Notes: generated by a model not told the origin, from the letters alone. DNA of 64,000 nt from DTYU01 sp040756575 (GCA_040756575.1 JBFLYP010000015.1:1-64000), one strand, 5' to 3'; shown: positions 19,011 to 27,653, counted from the stretch's first letter. Numbers and translations are program-made.

Positions 19011-20432
19011 ATGGCTGTGAAGTTTGCGAGATTTCTTACTGCGGTTTTGGTTCTTTTGATGGTTGTGGGGCTGGCGGGTGTAGCCCGGGCATCGGAACCG
19101 GTGCCGGGCGAGCCGGTGGGCCAGCCCGCCCATTTCCTCGTGAAGTTGTGTATTGGTTAGAATCAGGCAGTGGTAAACGGCGAGTCGAAGACTTTGGACA
19201 CGGCTCCAATGCTGCATAAGGGCTGCACCATGGTACCACTGCGGTTCATCGCCGAATCCCTGGGAGCCGATGTGAAGTGGAACCCCGCAGAGCAAAAGAT
19301 AATGGTAGCTGGGGGTGAGTCAGGTCCTGCCGAAAAAACACAATTTGATGTAATTCTTAAAATTGGCCAGAATCAGGCGTTGGTCAACGGCGCGCTGAAG
19401 GCTTTGGACGCGCCTCCGATGCTGTATAAGGGCTGCACCATGGTGCCGCTGCGGTTCATCGCCGAATCCCTGGGAGCTGATGTGAAATACGACCCTGCAG
19501 AGCAGTGCATTACTATCGCCTTGGCTACGGCACCCCCTATAACTCCTCCGCCAACCGACGGCAAGATCGGTAAGATCTGCGCCTTTAAGTTCAATGACAT
19601 AAACGGCAACGGCGTGCAGGACACCGGTGAGCCGGGCCTACCCGGATGGATCATCGTTATCAAGAACTACTCCGGCAATGTGGTAGCCACGGGGACGACA
19701 GATTCCGGGGGACTCTGCTGCCTCAATGTCAGCCCGGGCACCTACACCGTTTCCGAGGTGCTACAACCGGGCTGGAGCCAGACCTATCCCGGAAATCCGG
19801 GCACCCACACCGTGGCCGTTAAGCCCGAACAGGAAATTAAAGTCGTTTTCGGCAACCAGGAAAAACCCTGCTGCCTGACCTTCCAGTTCACTGCCGGCCG
19901 ACAGGACAAGTTCGTCCCCGACGACGCCGAACCCGCATGCCGCTGTTGCCCATCCCTGGTGCAGTGGTGCTACAATGACTGGAATCAGTATCACCCGGGG
20001 CAGCCTTTTCCGGGATTTTCAGACTTTGACGCTACCCAGAACAACCTGTGGTTTACTCACTGCTTCATTCTGCCTGCGGGCAACTGCATCCAATCAGCCA
20101 AACTGACCTTCGCCGCCAAGCCGCTCTCCAGCGGCGCGGCAAACGACACTGTCACCCTTCTCAGCGGCAGTGACCAATGGCAACACTACCTTGGCTCTGG
20201 CAACGGTACCCCGGGCCTGCTTTCCAATCCGTGGGACAGCTACCCACTCCAAACCTTCCACCTTGACCTGGCAAACCTTCCAGGCGGCGTTAACCTGCTG
20301 CCTTCGCTGTGCAGCCAGCGCAATCTGGGCGTAGTAATGCAGGATGACACCAGCATCGACTACCTGCTACTTGAAGTGACATTCTGCGATTGTTCCGGGT
20401 TGTTCGGGGTCCATAAAATCAACAACAAATAA
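19011..20432 (+). pseudogene. Secreted copper-amine-oxidase-N/SdrD-B-like surface protein, broken by an amber codon
   Basis: One reading frame from ATG 19011 encodes a signal peptide (MAVKFARFLTAVLVLLMVVG) and is stopped by TAG at 19158-19160. The same frame continues to 20432. The TAG stands where a later copy of the same motif has CAG (KIGQNQALVNG versus CIG-stop-NQAVVNG), so one transition explains it. The rest has two tandem copper-amine-oxidase-N-like repeats (about 19176-19290 and 19386-19500), an SdrD B-like domain (FNDINGNGVQDTGEPGLPGW) and a Cys-rich C-terminal domain I do not recognise. A start at GTG 19170 would lack an export signal. Probably a recent pseudogene. Confidence 0.7.
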
Positions 20433-20565
20433 GGGGAGTTTTGCTGTTAACGGGAAGACTCAAACTTAACGCTCCAAATGATTAACTGGTATTTCATTGG
20501 TTCCGCCCGGGTGAACGGGCGGCAGTTCCCGTTAACGATGTGGTTTTCCGCCGATTAAAAAGACT

Positions 20566-20602
20566 GTCTCCCGGTTTGAGTGAGCGACTCAAACCGGGAG
20601 AC
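20566..20602. terminator. Perfect 16-bp hairpin, possible minus-strand terminator
   Basis: GTCTCCCGGTTTGAGT at 20566-20581 is exactly inverted at 20587-20602 around the loop GAGCG. On the + strand no T-run follows. On the minus strand the stem is followed by AGTCTTTTTAATC, so it could terminate leftward transcription, but no leftward gene is nearby. It may be a leftover end of a mobile element. Confidence 0.4.
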
Positions 20603-20639
20603 AAATACGGTAGAGGTGAACACCCACTATGTCAAGCTT

Positions 20640-20970
20640 AACCGAGCCGCTCACGCTGGCCAAATAAATTTTAGAGCAATACTGGTTATAGGTAGCCAAC
20701 CCGGACCTGGCCGCATTTCGTCTTTGTCCCTATGACTGTTTTTCCCGCCACCGTCGCGGCAAGCATTACCGTAACGTAGTGCTGCCCAAGCTGGCCTATC
20801 TCACCGGAATGTGCAAGGGATTGAAGCCGGATGAACAGTGTCGGTGTCAACCTCAAAATACCGCCAGCTTTGCAGCCTACCTACGAGAGATTGAAACCCG
20901 AAAAGGCGGTATCCTGGGCGAACGCCGCCACGAGGTTAGCCGTTCCCTTTTTGAATCCCTTCAGGATTAA
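20640..20970 (+). pseudogene. Degenerate coding remnant, function not recognised
   Basis: This 330-base stretch reads in one frame as protein-like sequence interrupted by stops: LTEPLTLAK-stop-ILEQYWL-stop-VANPDLAAFRLCPYDC and then HRRGKHYRNVVLPKLAY. It looks like an eroded gene of mobile-element type, but I cannot name the family. A single CRISPR-like repeat lies in its 3' part. The interval between the surface-protein pseudogene and the ArsR gene holds no intact gene. Confidence 0.35.
20868..20897 (+). repeat. Orphan CRISPR repeat, 28 of 30 bases matching the array repeat
   Basis: The 30 bases match the array repeat except for C instead of G at the first base and A instead of G at position 21 (TACGAGAGATTG versus TACGAGGGATTG). 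It is about 2.3 kb past the last array repeat. A weaker partial match to the repeat 3' end (AAGGGATTGAAGC) lies about 40 bases upstream, a spacer-like distance. Confidence 0.85.
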
Positions 20971-21014
20971 TGAATTTCAAATTTATCTTGACTTCTTTAG
21001 CGCTATATTATAAC

Positions 21015-21030
21015 ATTCGAATATATGAAT
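21015..21030. promoter_or_regulatory. Candidate ArsR-type operator
   Basis: ATTCGAATATATGAAT is an AT-rich interrupted palindrome (ATTC-N8-GAAT) just upstream of the ArsR-family gene at 21054, as expected for an autoregulated metal-sensor promoter. A similar site precedes the second arsR in the window. Confidence 0.45.
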
Positions 21031-21053
21031 AATTTAAGTGTGAGGCAACCGTT

Positions 21054-21389
21054 ATGAGGAAAGTCGATAGGGAGCTTTATGAACTTCACGCCAGACTGTG
21101 TAAAGTGTTCACCTCACCCAAGAGGCTTGAGGTTCTTGATGCCCTCAGGGAAGGCGAATTATCCGTGGGGGAACTCGCCGACAGGTTGAATATTTCCCAG
21201 GCTAATCTTTCACAGCATTTATCTATACTGCGTGATAAAGGTGTTGTGAAAACCCGCCGCGAGGGAACAACAATTTTTTACTCTCTAACAACCGGAAAGA
21301 TTGTTCAGGCCTTTGATTTGATACACGAGGTTCTGATGGAAAGAATCACGGAAACGGAAAAATTGTCGCAAACCCTAAGAGAGGGTTAG
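21054..21389 (+). CDS. ArsR-family winged-helix regulator
   Basis: A 111-residue ArsR/SmtB-type repressor. The HTH reads LSVGELADRLNISQANLSQHLSILRDKGVVKTRREGTTIFYSLT, with the recognition helix SQANLSQHLSILRDKG. The classical ELCVCDL metal motif is absent, so the signal is unclear: no cysteine lies in the DNA-binding region, and the only one seen is near residue 15 (RLCKVF). It starts at ATG 21054. The next gene, a membrane ferredoxin, is 90 bases downstream and is the likely regulated partner. Confidence 0.85.
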   Translation: MRKVDRELYELHARLCKVFTSPKRLEVLDALREGELSVGELADRLNISQANLSQHLSILRDKGVVKTRREGTTIFYSLTTGKIVQAFDLIHEVLMERITETEKLSQTLREG

Positions 21390-21479
21390 ATTTTTGTTTA
21401 CGCTCCGGGCCTTTTGAAAGCTTAATTTATTTTTTTATCTACCAACATAACTATATTATTATATTAGGAGGTATAAATA

Positions 21480-22139
21480 ATGTCAGAACAAAAGCAATTT
21501 ATCCGTAAAAGGAGATTCAAGCAGTTGGTTTTCGGGGCTCTTTTTCTTGGGATTCTTGGCGGAGCCTGGTTTTTTCCTTTGATGGGCTTTTTTATCCCTG
21601 CCTGTATGTTGCTTGGCATCGGAATTGGGATTTTTAAGGGCAGAAAGTGGTGTGACTGGTTATGCCCGCGGGGGAGTTTTTTTGATGCTATTATGAAGCC
21701 TTTCAGCCCTGTGAAGAAGATTCCCGCTGTTTTTAAGAGCCTGCCTTTCAGGCTTGGAGTAATAACCTTCCTGATGAGCATGATGGTTTACCAGATTATT
21801 GTTCGCTGGCCGGATCCTGTGCGGATAGGAATATTTTTTGTGATGCTTTTGACCATTACCACAGGGGTAGGAATGATATTTGCGTTGACCTTACATCCGC
21901 GTACGTGGTGTTGTTTTTGCCCGATAGGGTCGGTGAGCAATTGGGTGGATCGCGGCAATTACCGTTTGAGAATAGACTCGTCGCGTTGTACGGAGTGCCG
22001 GTCTTGCGCCAGGGTGTGCCCCATACAAGTGGAGCCTTACAGGTTTAAGAGGGGTGCGGTCGAGCCGGTGGCTGATTCCGATTGTTTAAGGTGCCGTACA
22101 TGCGTCCAGAGTTGTCCCAAGCAAGCTCTAGCGCTATAA
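21480..22139 (+). CDS. Membrane-bound 4Fe-4S ferredoxin (NapH/CcoG-like)
   Basis: A 219-residue polyferredoxin with about four membrane helices. CDWLCPRGSFFD and CCFCPIGSVSNW are the paired membrane-associated Cys motifs of NapH/CcoG-like proteins. Two C-terminal 4Fe-4S clusters follow: CTECRSCARVCP and CLRCRTCVQSCP. It probably passes electrons across or along the membrane; the partner is unknown. AGGAGG at 21466-21471 precedes ATG 21480. The preceding ArsR gene suggests metal- or redox-responsive expression. A strong terminator follows. Confidence 0.85.
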   Translation: MSEQKQFIRKRRFKQLVFGALFLGILGGAWFFPLMGFFIPACMLLGIGIGIFKGRKWCDWLCPRGSFFDAIMKPFSPVKKIPAVFKSLPFRLGVITFLMSMMVYQIIVRWPDPVRIGIFFVMLLTITTGVGMIFALTLHPRTWCCFCPIGSVSNWVDRGNYRLRIDSSRCTECRSCARVCPIQVEPYRFKRGAVEPVADSDCLRCRTCVQSCPKQALAL

Positions 22140-22181
22140 CTTCGAAGTACAGGTTACACGCAGTACAACATTTATTGACAA

Positions 22182-22204
22182 AAGCCCCCTGTGCGAGGGG
22201 GCTT
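22182..22204 (+). terminator. Terminator after the ferredoxin gene
   Basis: AAGCCCCCT and AGGGGGCTT form a 9-bp hairpin around GTGCG. Only a short T-poor tail follows, so it may be weak, but its place 43 bases after the ferredoxin stop suits termination. Confidence 0.6.
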
Positions 22205-22241
22205 GAAACTCACTACTAAGGGTTAGGTTGTTCTTACAGAT

Positions 22242-22268
22242 AAAAGGGGGATTCGTCATCCCCCTTTT
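22242..22268 (-). terminator. Terminator between convergent genes, mainly for the minus-strand Hsp20 gene
   Basis: AAAAGGGGGAT and ATCCCCCTTTT are inverted around a 5-base loop at 22242-22268. The flanking A and T runs allow termination in both directions. It lies 24 bases past the stop of the leftward Hsp20 gene. Confidence 0.75.
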
Positions 22269-22292
22269 CGCTACCGGCTGTATCTGCCGGTC

Positions 22293-23081
22293 TTACTGCG
22301 CTACGTTAATTTTCACGCGCCGGCGGGTTGCTACGTCGGCCTTGGGTGCGCGAATTTCAAGGATGCCGTTGGAGTAGGTTGCTTCTACCTGTTCCGCCTT
22401 AATGCTCGCTGGGAGTGCTATGGTCCGGAACAGGCTGGTTACCTGGTTTCCGGCAAAAGCAGTGGCAGAAATCGACATCGAATCGTCGGTTACCGTGAGG
22501 TTGAGGTCGTTCAAACTGACGTTTGGCAGCTCAGCTGCGACTACCACGTCGCTGTTGGTCTCGTGGAGGTCCACCCTCATCTGGGCCAGCCCGGCCGAGG
22601 ACTGAATGGTTGCGCCTCCGAGGCCCATAAACTGGCCGCTGATGAACGGATTAACGTACCCCTGGATTGCAGGGTTGATGAATGGTTGGTTCCAGGCTAT
22701 TGCAAGCGGGTGGCTCCACGTGGCCGTCATCGGGTTGCTCCATGCAGTTGCCAGCGGGTTGGTCCACGCGGCAGCCATGGGATTTATCGCGGGTGACAGC
22801 ATTCCGGTGCCTGCCGCCGGGTTTACCCACGCTACACTCAACATTGCCGGGTTGGCCCAGGCGCTGGCGCCGCTCAGCAATGCCGGGTTATACGCCATGC
22901 TAAACGCGGGATTTGCCAAGGGATTAACATTTATACCCTGGGTCAGCGCAGGATTAAAGGCGTAAACCACGGTGTTGCCCTGGGGACTCGGCCTCAACGC
23001 GACCGGAAATGCAGTTGCAGTGGACCGGTATCCCTGGCTTAAGGCCACAGACTGATTGGGATTCATGGACTGGATGTACAC
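22293..23081 (-). CDS. Small heat-shock protein (Hsp20) with long Trp/Asn-Pro repeat N-terminus
   Basis: A 262-residue protein whose last ~95 residues are an alpha-crystallin domain (MRVDLHETNSDVVVAAELP to SNGILEIRAPKAD), an ATP-independent holdase. The first ~160 residues are unusual for Hsp20: a low-complexity run of Ala, Trp, Asn and Pro with a recurring unit of about 8-10 residues (AWTNPLATAWSNPMTATWSHP). It starts at GTG 23081, with AAAGGAGGTTG upstream on the minus strand. The extension may control assembly or substrate binding. It lies near a Clp-fold protease and a second Hsp20, suggesting a protein-quality-control patch. Confidence 0.85.
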   Translation of the reverse strand: MYIQSMNPNQSVALSQGYRSTATAFPVALRPSPQGNTVVYAFNPALTQGINVNPLANPAFSMAYNPALLSGASAWANPAMLSVAWVNPAAGTGMLSPAINPMAAAWTNPLATAWSNPMTATWSHPLAIAWNQPFINPAIQGYVNPFISGQFMGLGGATIQSSAGLAQMRVDLHETNSDVVVAAELPNVSLNDLNLTVTDDSMSISATAFAGNQVTSLFRTIALPASIKAEQVEATYSNGILEIRAPKADVATRRRVKINVAQ

Positions 23082-23248
23082 GGAATCAACCTCCTTTGAT
23101 TTTGTTTTAAAAAGATACCGTAGTTATTTTTTGACCCGCTTAAATCTTTTATGCACCTGAAATTCTCCTGTTATGGTAAGAAATACGGTTTGTTTACTAC
23201 ACACTTTTACGGTGGATACTAAGACAGAAGGTCTGAGCCGGGTTCGGA

Positions 23249-24343
23249 ATGCCGGGAAGCAGACGCGCAGAAAACGCTTGGCGCGTTAAGGGCCAAAACC
23301 GGCACCCAAGAAAGTTTTGGAAGACTCAAAAGGTCGTAAAGGTTTGGGTGAGGATTGTGCCGTATCTCGAGAGGCGCGAGATTATCGCTGAAATCGGTCA
23401 AATACGAAATTCTTCGGTAATTTGCTATTTTACCGGTGACAGGGAAAACGTATCGACCAGGATTGCACCTGATGTGATGCCTGTTCTCTACCGGCATTTA
23501 CGCCTGTTAAAAACGCCCAAGCGCATTGCTCTCTTCCTTTATACCCGAGGTGGTGATGTGCTGACGCCCTGGCGGCTGGTACACCTTTTTAGGGAGTTTG
23601 CACCGTACTTTGACGTCCTTGTCCCTTTCCGGGCCTACAGCGCGGGGACACTGATCTGCCTCGGGGCCGACGAGATTGTAATGACGAAGATGGGGGAGTT
23701 GGGTCCGATTGATCCCAGTGTGGTCAACGCATTCAATCCGCAGGACCCGAACAATCCTTCTGCACGTATTCCGGTCAATGTGGAGGATGTTTACTCTTAT
23801 CTTGCGCTCGCAAGGGAACAGGCAGGTCTCAGCAGCGAGGAGTTCCTGGCAAAAACCTTTGCACTGCTTGCGGAACGCATCCATCCGCTGGCCCTGGGTA
23901 ATGTGCACCGGAACTACCTCCTGGTGCGGTCGCTGGCCAGGCGGCTGTTGGGCCTGCGCGCCGAGCCGTTCCCGGAAGAACGAATGCAGCACATCATTGA
24001 CAGCCTTACAGAGAAGCTGTACGCCCATAACCACATGATTTCGCGGAAGGAAGCTGCCGAGGAGATCATGCTGCCGGTTGTCTTCCCTTCAGAGAGGCTC
24101 GAACAGCTCCTCTGGGAGCTCTACGAGGATTTTGCGGCGGAGCTTGTCATGCTGCAGCCTTTTAACCCGGCCGAAATCTTGCGCGGTTCCAGGACCGAGT
24201 TCGAGGTCACCGGCGGCTTTGTGGAATCGGAACGCGGCCAGGACGCGTTTGTTTTTAACGGAGTGGTAGAGCGGCGCGACTTTCCAGAGGCGGCTCAAAT
24301 CAACGTCAACATTCTAAAACAGGGATGGCACAGCCGGATATAA
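23249..24343 (+). CDS. Clp-fold serine proteinase (SDH/SppA-like)
   Basis: A 364-residue protein of the serine dehydrogenase proteinase family (SppA/ClpP fold). IALFLYTRGGDVLTPWRL fits the oxyanion-hole segment and RAYSAGTLICLGADEIVM carries the likely nucleophile Ser (in YSAGT). It has no signal peptide, so it is probably cytoplasmic. The start is uncertain: ATG 23249 has no clear binding site, and GTG 23348 is an in-frame alternative that would remove 33 poorly conserved-looking residues. It lies between two Hsp20 genes, so a role in protein turnover is reasonable. Confidence 0.8.
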   Translation: MPGSRRAENAWRVKGQNRHPRKFWKTQKVVKVWVRIVPYLERREIIAEIGQIRNSSVICYFTGDRENVSTRIAPDVMPVLYRHLRLLKTPKRIALFLYTRGGDVLTPWRLVHLFREFAPYFDVLVPFRAYSAGTLICLGADEIVMTKMGELGPIDPSVVNAFNPQDPNNPSARIPVNVEDVYSYLALAREQAGLSSEEFLAKTFALLAERIHPLALGNVHRNYLLVRSLARRLLGLRAEPFPEERMQHIIDSLTEKLYAHNHMISRKEAAEEIMLPVVFPSERLEQLLWELYEDFAAELVMLQPFNPAEILRGSRTEFEVTGGFVESERGQDAFVFNGVVERRDFPEAAQINVNILKQGWHSRI

Positions 24344-24424
24344 GCCCGGAGGGCGGAAAATAAATTAAGGAAACAAAAGCGTAGGATCAAAATAAACGGG
24401 ACAACTCTCAGAAGGGGGCAAAAC

Positions 24425-24607
24425 ATGAACGAAAAAGAGAACCGCCGGCGTGTGACCCCGCGGGTCACCCTCGTCAGATTTACCTACCCTTTGTCAAACA
24501 GGTATTACCTTCTTACCAACAGCAGCGGTTATCCTTCAGCGGAGTACCAGTTTCCTTATCGTGGGGTGGGCGAGACGGGTTTTATTATTCGGGAAATTGA
24601 CAGGTAA
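24425..24607 (+). CDS. Small hypothetical protein (60 aa)
   Basis: A 60-residue open frame from ATG 24425 with AGAAGGGGGC properly spaced upstream. It is basic at the N terminus (MNEKENRRRVTPRVTLVRF) with several Tyr and Gly residues later. I recognise no family. It is the only + strand frame between the protease gene and the convergent Hsp20 gene. Confidence 0.45.
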   Translation: MNEKENRRRVTPRVTLVRFTYPLSNRYYLLTNSSGYPSAEYQFPYRGVGETGFIIREIDR

Positions 24608-24708
24608 GCGCTGCGGTCCGATAAAGCGTAACGGAATGCCGGTTAGCCCGGTTCCAGGAACCGTTGAAAAAATCCGCCTTAAAGGGCTGCCCTGGAGACT
24701 GACCGCGG

Positions 24709-25125
24709 CTACCAGTCTTTCTCCTTTTCCTTTTCCTTTTCCTTTTCTTTTTCCTTCCTACTCTTCTTATTAAACCTTACCACTAACACGCCGTTAGTGA
24801 GGTCGGCAGTGACGCCCTCGTGATCAGCATCCCCCGGGAGTGCCAGCAACCGGGCGTAAGTGCCCCGCGGGCGCTCGGCGTAGAGGGGTGTGCCCAGTGG
24901 GATTTTGTCGCTCATCGGTCCCCTTAAAGCTACCTCTGACGGAGAGATTTCGAGCACTAATTTGTCCGGGTCGGCTCCTGCTACGTCCAGGAGATACACG
25001 ACCTGGTCGCCGGTGTCAATGATATCTACTCGCGGCATGATGGTGGCGGGAACCGACCAGGCCGGCACTCCAGCGGCCGTGCTTCCAACCACTTCCGGGT
25101 TAGGGGTGATCTGCCGAATCTCCAT
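24709..25125 (-). CDS. Small heat-shock protein (Hsp20) with Lys-Glu tail
   Basis: A 138-residue Hsp20-like protein. The alpha-crystallin part runs from PRVDIIDTGDQVVYLLDVAGA to LTNGVLVVRFNKK. The C terminus is a (Lys-Glu)n tail ending in Asp-Trp, encoded by a six-base tandem repeat. The start is ATG 25125 on the minus strand with GGAGGAG upstream. The region between 25126 and 25324 is non-coding and may carry divergent promoters for this gene and the membrane protein at 25325. Confidence 0.83.
   Translation of the reverse strand: MEIRQITPNPEVVGSTAAGVPAWSVPATIMPRVDIIDTGDQVVYLLDVAGADPDKLVLEISPSEVALRGPMSDKIPLGTPLYAERPRGTYARLLALPGDADHEGVTADLTNGVLVVRFNKKSRKEKEKEKEKEKEKDW
24722..24757. repeat. 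Hexanucleotide tract encoding the Lys-Glu tail
   Basis: About six tandem TTTTCC-type units (CTTTTC/CCTTTT on the + strand), one slightly altered. Because the unit is six bases, slippage changes the tail by whole Lys-Glu pairs and does not shift the frame. Confidence 0.85.
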
Positions 25126-25324
25126 TAAAGCACTCCTCCATAAAAGGTGTCAGAGTCACTCTAAAAGCCTTCAGGGCTGTGACTATTTTGGCCGATTAGC
25201 CGGTCGTTTATGCAGGCTTTAAAAGCGTGAGCTGCCAAAAGGGATTCCGGGGACTGCGGCGAAAAGTTCACAGTAGTCTAAAACTAAACAGCTTGAACGT
25301 TATTTTAGGCGAGGCTGGGGAATT

Positions 25325-26527
25325 ATGAACGCCTATGGTTTGCTGGAAGAATTCAAGACACCGGTCGGCTCTTTGCTCCGATTCGAGAAGGGGAAGGCCC
25401 TGGTGAAGTTGGCAGGCTTGTCTTTACTGCTGCTGGGACTGCCGCTATTGGGCGTGTGGCTGTCCGGCGGGTCTGTTGCCTCTTATCTGACATTTCCACC
25501 GCAGACGCGCATGGTGGTACAGCCGCCCTTTTCCTGGACTGCCTTCATTTTGCTTGCCCTCTTGCCTTTTTCAACGGCGTTGCTTTATGCAGCCTGGTTG
25601 AAACGCCCGCCGGCTGCGGCTGCCGGGGACTTTCGCAAACGCATAAAACGGTCTTTCCCCTGGTGGGGTGCGGCCGGCTTGGTACTGCTAATTACGGCCT
25701 GGGTTTTAGCCTGGACACGATTTCCCTGGTTTGAGAGATGGCAGCCGTTTACGTTCAGTCCCTTGTGGGTGGCCTATATTTTAATAATAAATGCACTAAC
25801 GTTCAGGCGGACAGGGAAATGCCTGTTAACCAGCCGGCCTGGGTATTTCCTGGGGTTGTTCTTACTCAGTGCTTTGTTCTGGTGGTACTTTGAATACCTG
25901 AACCGTTTTGTTCAGAACTGGTATTACGTCGGAATCCAGTCTTTCGGACCCCTGCAGTACTTTCTTTTAGCTACACCTCCTTTTGCAACGGTCTTACCTG
26001 CGGTTCTAAGCACCGCTGAGTGGATTGCGAGCTATCCTTTTTGGGGGCGGCCCAGGGAAGGATTCATAGGACTCAGGGTGAAGAAGCCGCGGGCGGTCGC
26101 AGGAGCGGTGCTCTTGCTTTCGGCCTCGGGTCTTTTAGGGATCGGGGTCTGGCCGAGTTACCTCTTTCCGTTGCTCTGGTTGTCGCCGGTAACAATAATC
26201 TTGTCACTCCAGGTGCTTTTAGGAGAGGAAACGATTTTTTCGGCGGTGAAAACCGGTGACTGGCGCCCTGTATTAATTCCTGCTCTGGCGGGGTTGTTCT
26301 GCGGTTTCTTTTGGGAAATGTGGAATTATTACAGTTTGGCCCGCTGGGAATACGCTGTACCTTTTGTGCACCGCTTTCAAGTTTTTGAAATGCCGCTTCT
26401 CGGCTATGCAGGTTACCTGCCGTTCGGGCTCGAATGCGCAGTGGTTGCGGATCAGCTTGAGCGGCTCCAACCCGTTGGCAAAGGAGGGCGCCAGGGCGAT
26501 TTGCCTCAGCCGGCCGGTCTTAATTAA
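25325..26527 (+). CDS. Polytopic membrane protein of unknown function
   Basis: A 400-residue integral membrane protein with roughly ten hydrophobic segments. It is rich in Trp and Tyr (FWWYFEYLNRFVQNWYY, FFWEMWNYYSLARWEY). I do not recognise the family, and see no transporter signature, heme ligand pattern or signal peptide. It starts at ATG 25325 after GAGGCTGGGG. It is a single-gene unit upstream of the dap/dpa cluster. Confidence 0.7.
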   Translation: MNAYGLLEEFKTPVGSLLRFEKGKALVKLAGLSLLLLGLPLLGVWLSGGSVASYLTFPPQTRMVVQPPFSWTAFILLALLPFSTALLYAAWLKRPPAAAAGDFRKRIKRSFPWWGAAGLVLLITAWVLAWTRFPWFERWQPFTFSPLWVAYILIINALTFRRTGKCLLTSRPGYFLGLFLLSALFWWYFEYLNRFVQNWYYVGIQSFGPLQYFLLATPPFATVLPAVLSTAEWIASYPFWGRPREGFIGLRVKKPRAVAGAVLLLSASGLLGIGVWPSYLFPLLWLSPVTIILSLQVLLGEETIFSAVKTGDWRPVLIPALAGLFCGFFWEMWNYYSLARWEYAVPFVHRFQVFEMPLLGYAGYLPFGLECAVVADQLERLQPVGKGGRQGDLPQPAGLN

Positions 26528-26705
26528 ACCTTTGCAACCGCTCGCAGACCGTAGGTTGGAGGTGGCAAACCTTGCAAGTTAAAAGAGATGGGGTGCTTGT
26601 ATTCGTACATAATGAGTCAGATATTTTTATGCTGGATTTTCGGGTAGCTTGACTTTGGGGTTGTGTTGTATGACAATAAAAGTTAACACAAAGGGAGGTG
26701 GGAGA

Positions 26706-27503
26706 TTGGTCAAGGTGGTGGTAACCGGGGCTGCCGGCCGGATGGGCCGGGAGGTCGTCCGGGCGGTGAGCAGGACACCCGGCATGGCAGTAGTGGGTGC
26801 GGTGGATGTCGGCCATAACGGAGAGGATGCGGGATCCCTTGCGGGAATCGACCCGCTCGGGGTGGTGGTGCGTCCCGACCTGGATAACGTCTTGAAGGAA
26901 ACCGGTGCGGATGTAATGGTTGACTTTACTACCGCGAAGGCAGCGTCGCAGAACGTACGAAACGCACTTGCATCCGGGGTACGGCCGGTTGTTGGAACCA
27001 CGGGTATTCCAGCCGATGAACTGCAGGAGCTTGGGCGGCTGAGCAGAGAAAAGGGCGTAGGCGGGGTGATAGCACCCAACTTCGCGATCGGTGCGGTTTT
27101 AATGATGCACTTTGCGGGAATCGCTGCCCGCTACCTGCCGGCGGCAGAGATTATTGAGCTTCACCACAACCAGAAAATTGACGCCCCTTCGGGAACGGCG
27201 CTGAAAACGGCCGAAATCATTGTGGCAAACCGTGGAGACGCTAAGATTGAAGACTGTACGGAAATAGAAAAGCTGAGCGGAGCTCGCGGCGGCACCCTGA
27301 ACGATGTTCGTGTTCACAGCGTGCGTTTACCCGGCCTGGTTGCCCACCAGGAAGTAATTTTCGGGGGTTTGGGACAAACGCTTAGTATCAGGCACGACTC
27401 CATTTCGCGGGAGTCCTTCATGCCGGGGGTGATTATGGGGATAAAGAAGGTGATGGAGCTCAAGGAGATTGTTTTTGGGTTGGACAAACTAATATTTGCT
27501 TAA
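26706..27503 (+). CDS. dapB: 4-hydroxy-tetrahydrodipicolinate reductase
   Basis: DapB reduces hydroxytetrahydrodipicolinate to tetrahydrodipicolinate in diaminopimelate/lysine synthesis. The 265-residue protein has the nucleotide-binding VVVTGAAGRMGREV at its N terminus and the family signature ELHHNQKIDAPSGTA. I chose TTG 26706 because AAAGGGAGGTGGGAG lies just upstream and the protein then starts at the Rossmann strand; ATG 26670 would add an unnatural leader. Its product pathway also feeds dipicolinate made by the next two genes. Confidence 0.93.
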   Translation: MVKVVVTGAAGRMGREVVRAVSRTPGMAVVGAVDVGHNGEDAGSLAGIDPLGVVVRPDLDNVLKETGADVMVDFTTAKAASQNVRNALASGVRPVVGTTGIPADELQELGRLSREKGVGGVIAPNFAIGAVLMMHFAGIAARYLPAAEIIELHHNQKIDAPSGTALKTAEIIVANRGDAKIEDCTEIEKLSGARGGTLNDVRVHSVRLPGLVAHQEVIFGGLGQTLSIRHDSISRESFMPGVIMGIKKVMELKEIVFGLDKLIFA

Positions 27504-27600
27504 GTTAAAACGGCCTAATCCCTTCGGTTCCCTTGAGTAATTCGAACAGCTAACCCTCTCCTCTCTAAAAGCTTGCCTTTAGCTCCGGCTTCTCAAGCGA

Positions 27601-27628
27601 ACCTCCTCTCTTCATGGCACATATACTG
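27601..27628 (+). promoter_or_regulatory. Possible sigma-K promoter before dpaA
   Basis: AC at 27601-27602, a 17-base spacer and CATATACTG at 27620-27628 resemble the sigma-K pattern (AC...CATA-N3-TA). dpaA homologues are mother-cell genes in Bacillus. This is a weak consensus and only suggestive. Confidence 0.3.
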
Positions 27629-27653
27629 GTTATAAGCCGTGGGGGGAAAGAAA

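Noticed and set aside
25588..25604. TGCAGCCTGGTTGAAAC resembles the CRISPR repeat
   Set aside because: Only short ends match, and it lies in the middle of an intact membrane-protein gene.
26528..26705. Lysine riboswitch upstream of dapB
   Set aside because: I looked for it because of the pathway, but the region shows no matching structure or terminator.
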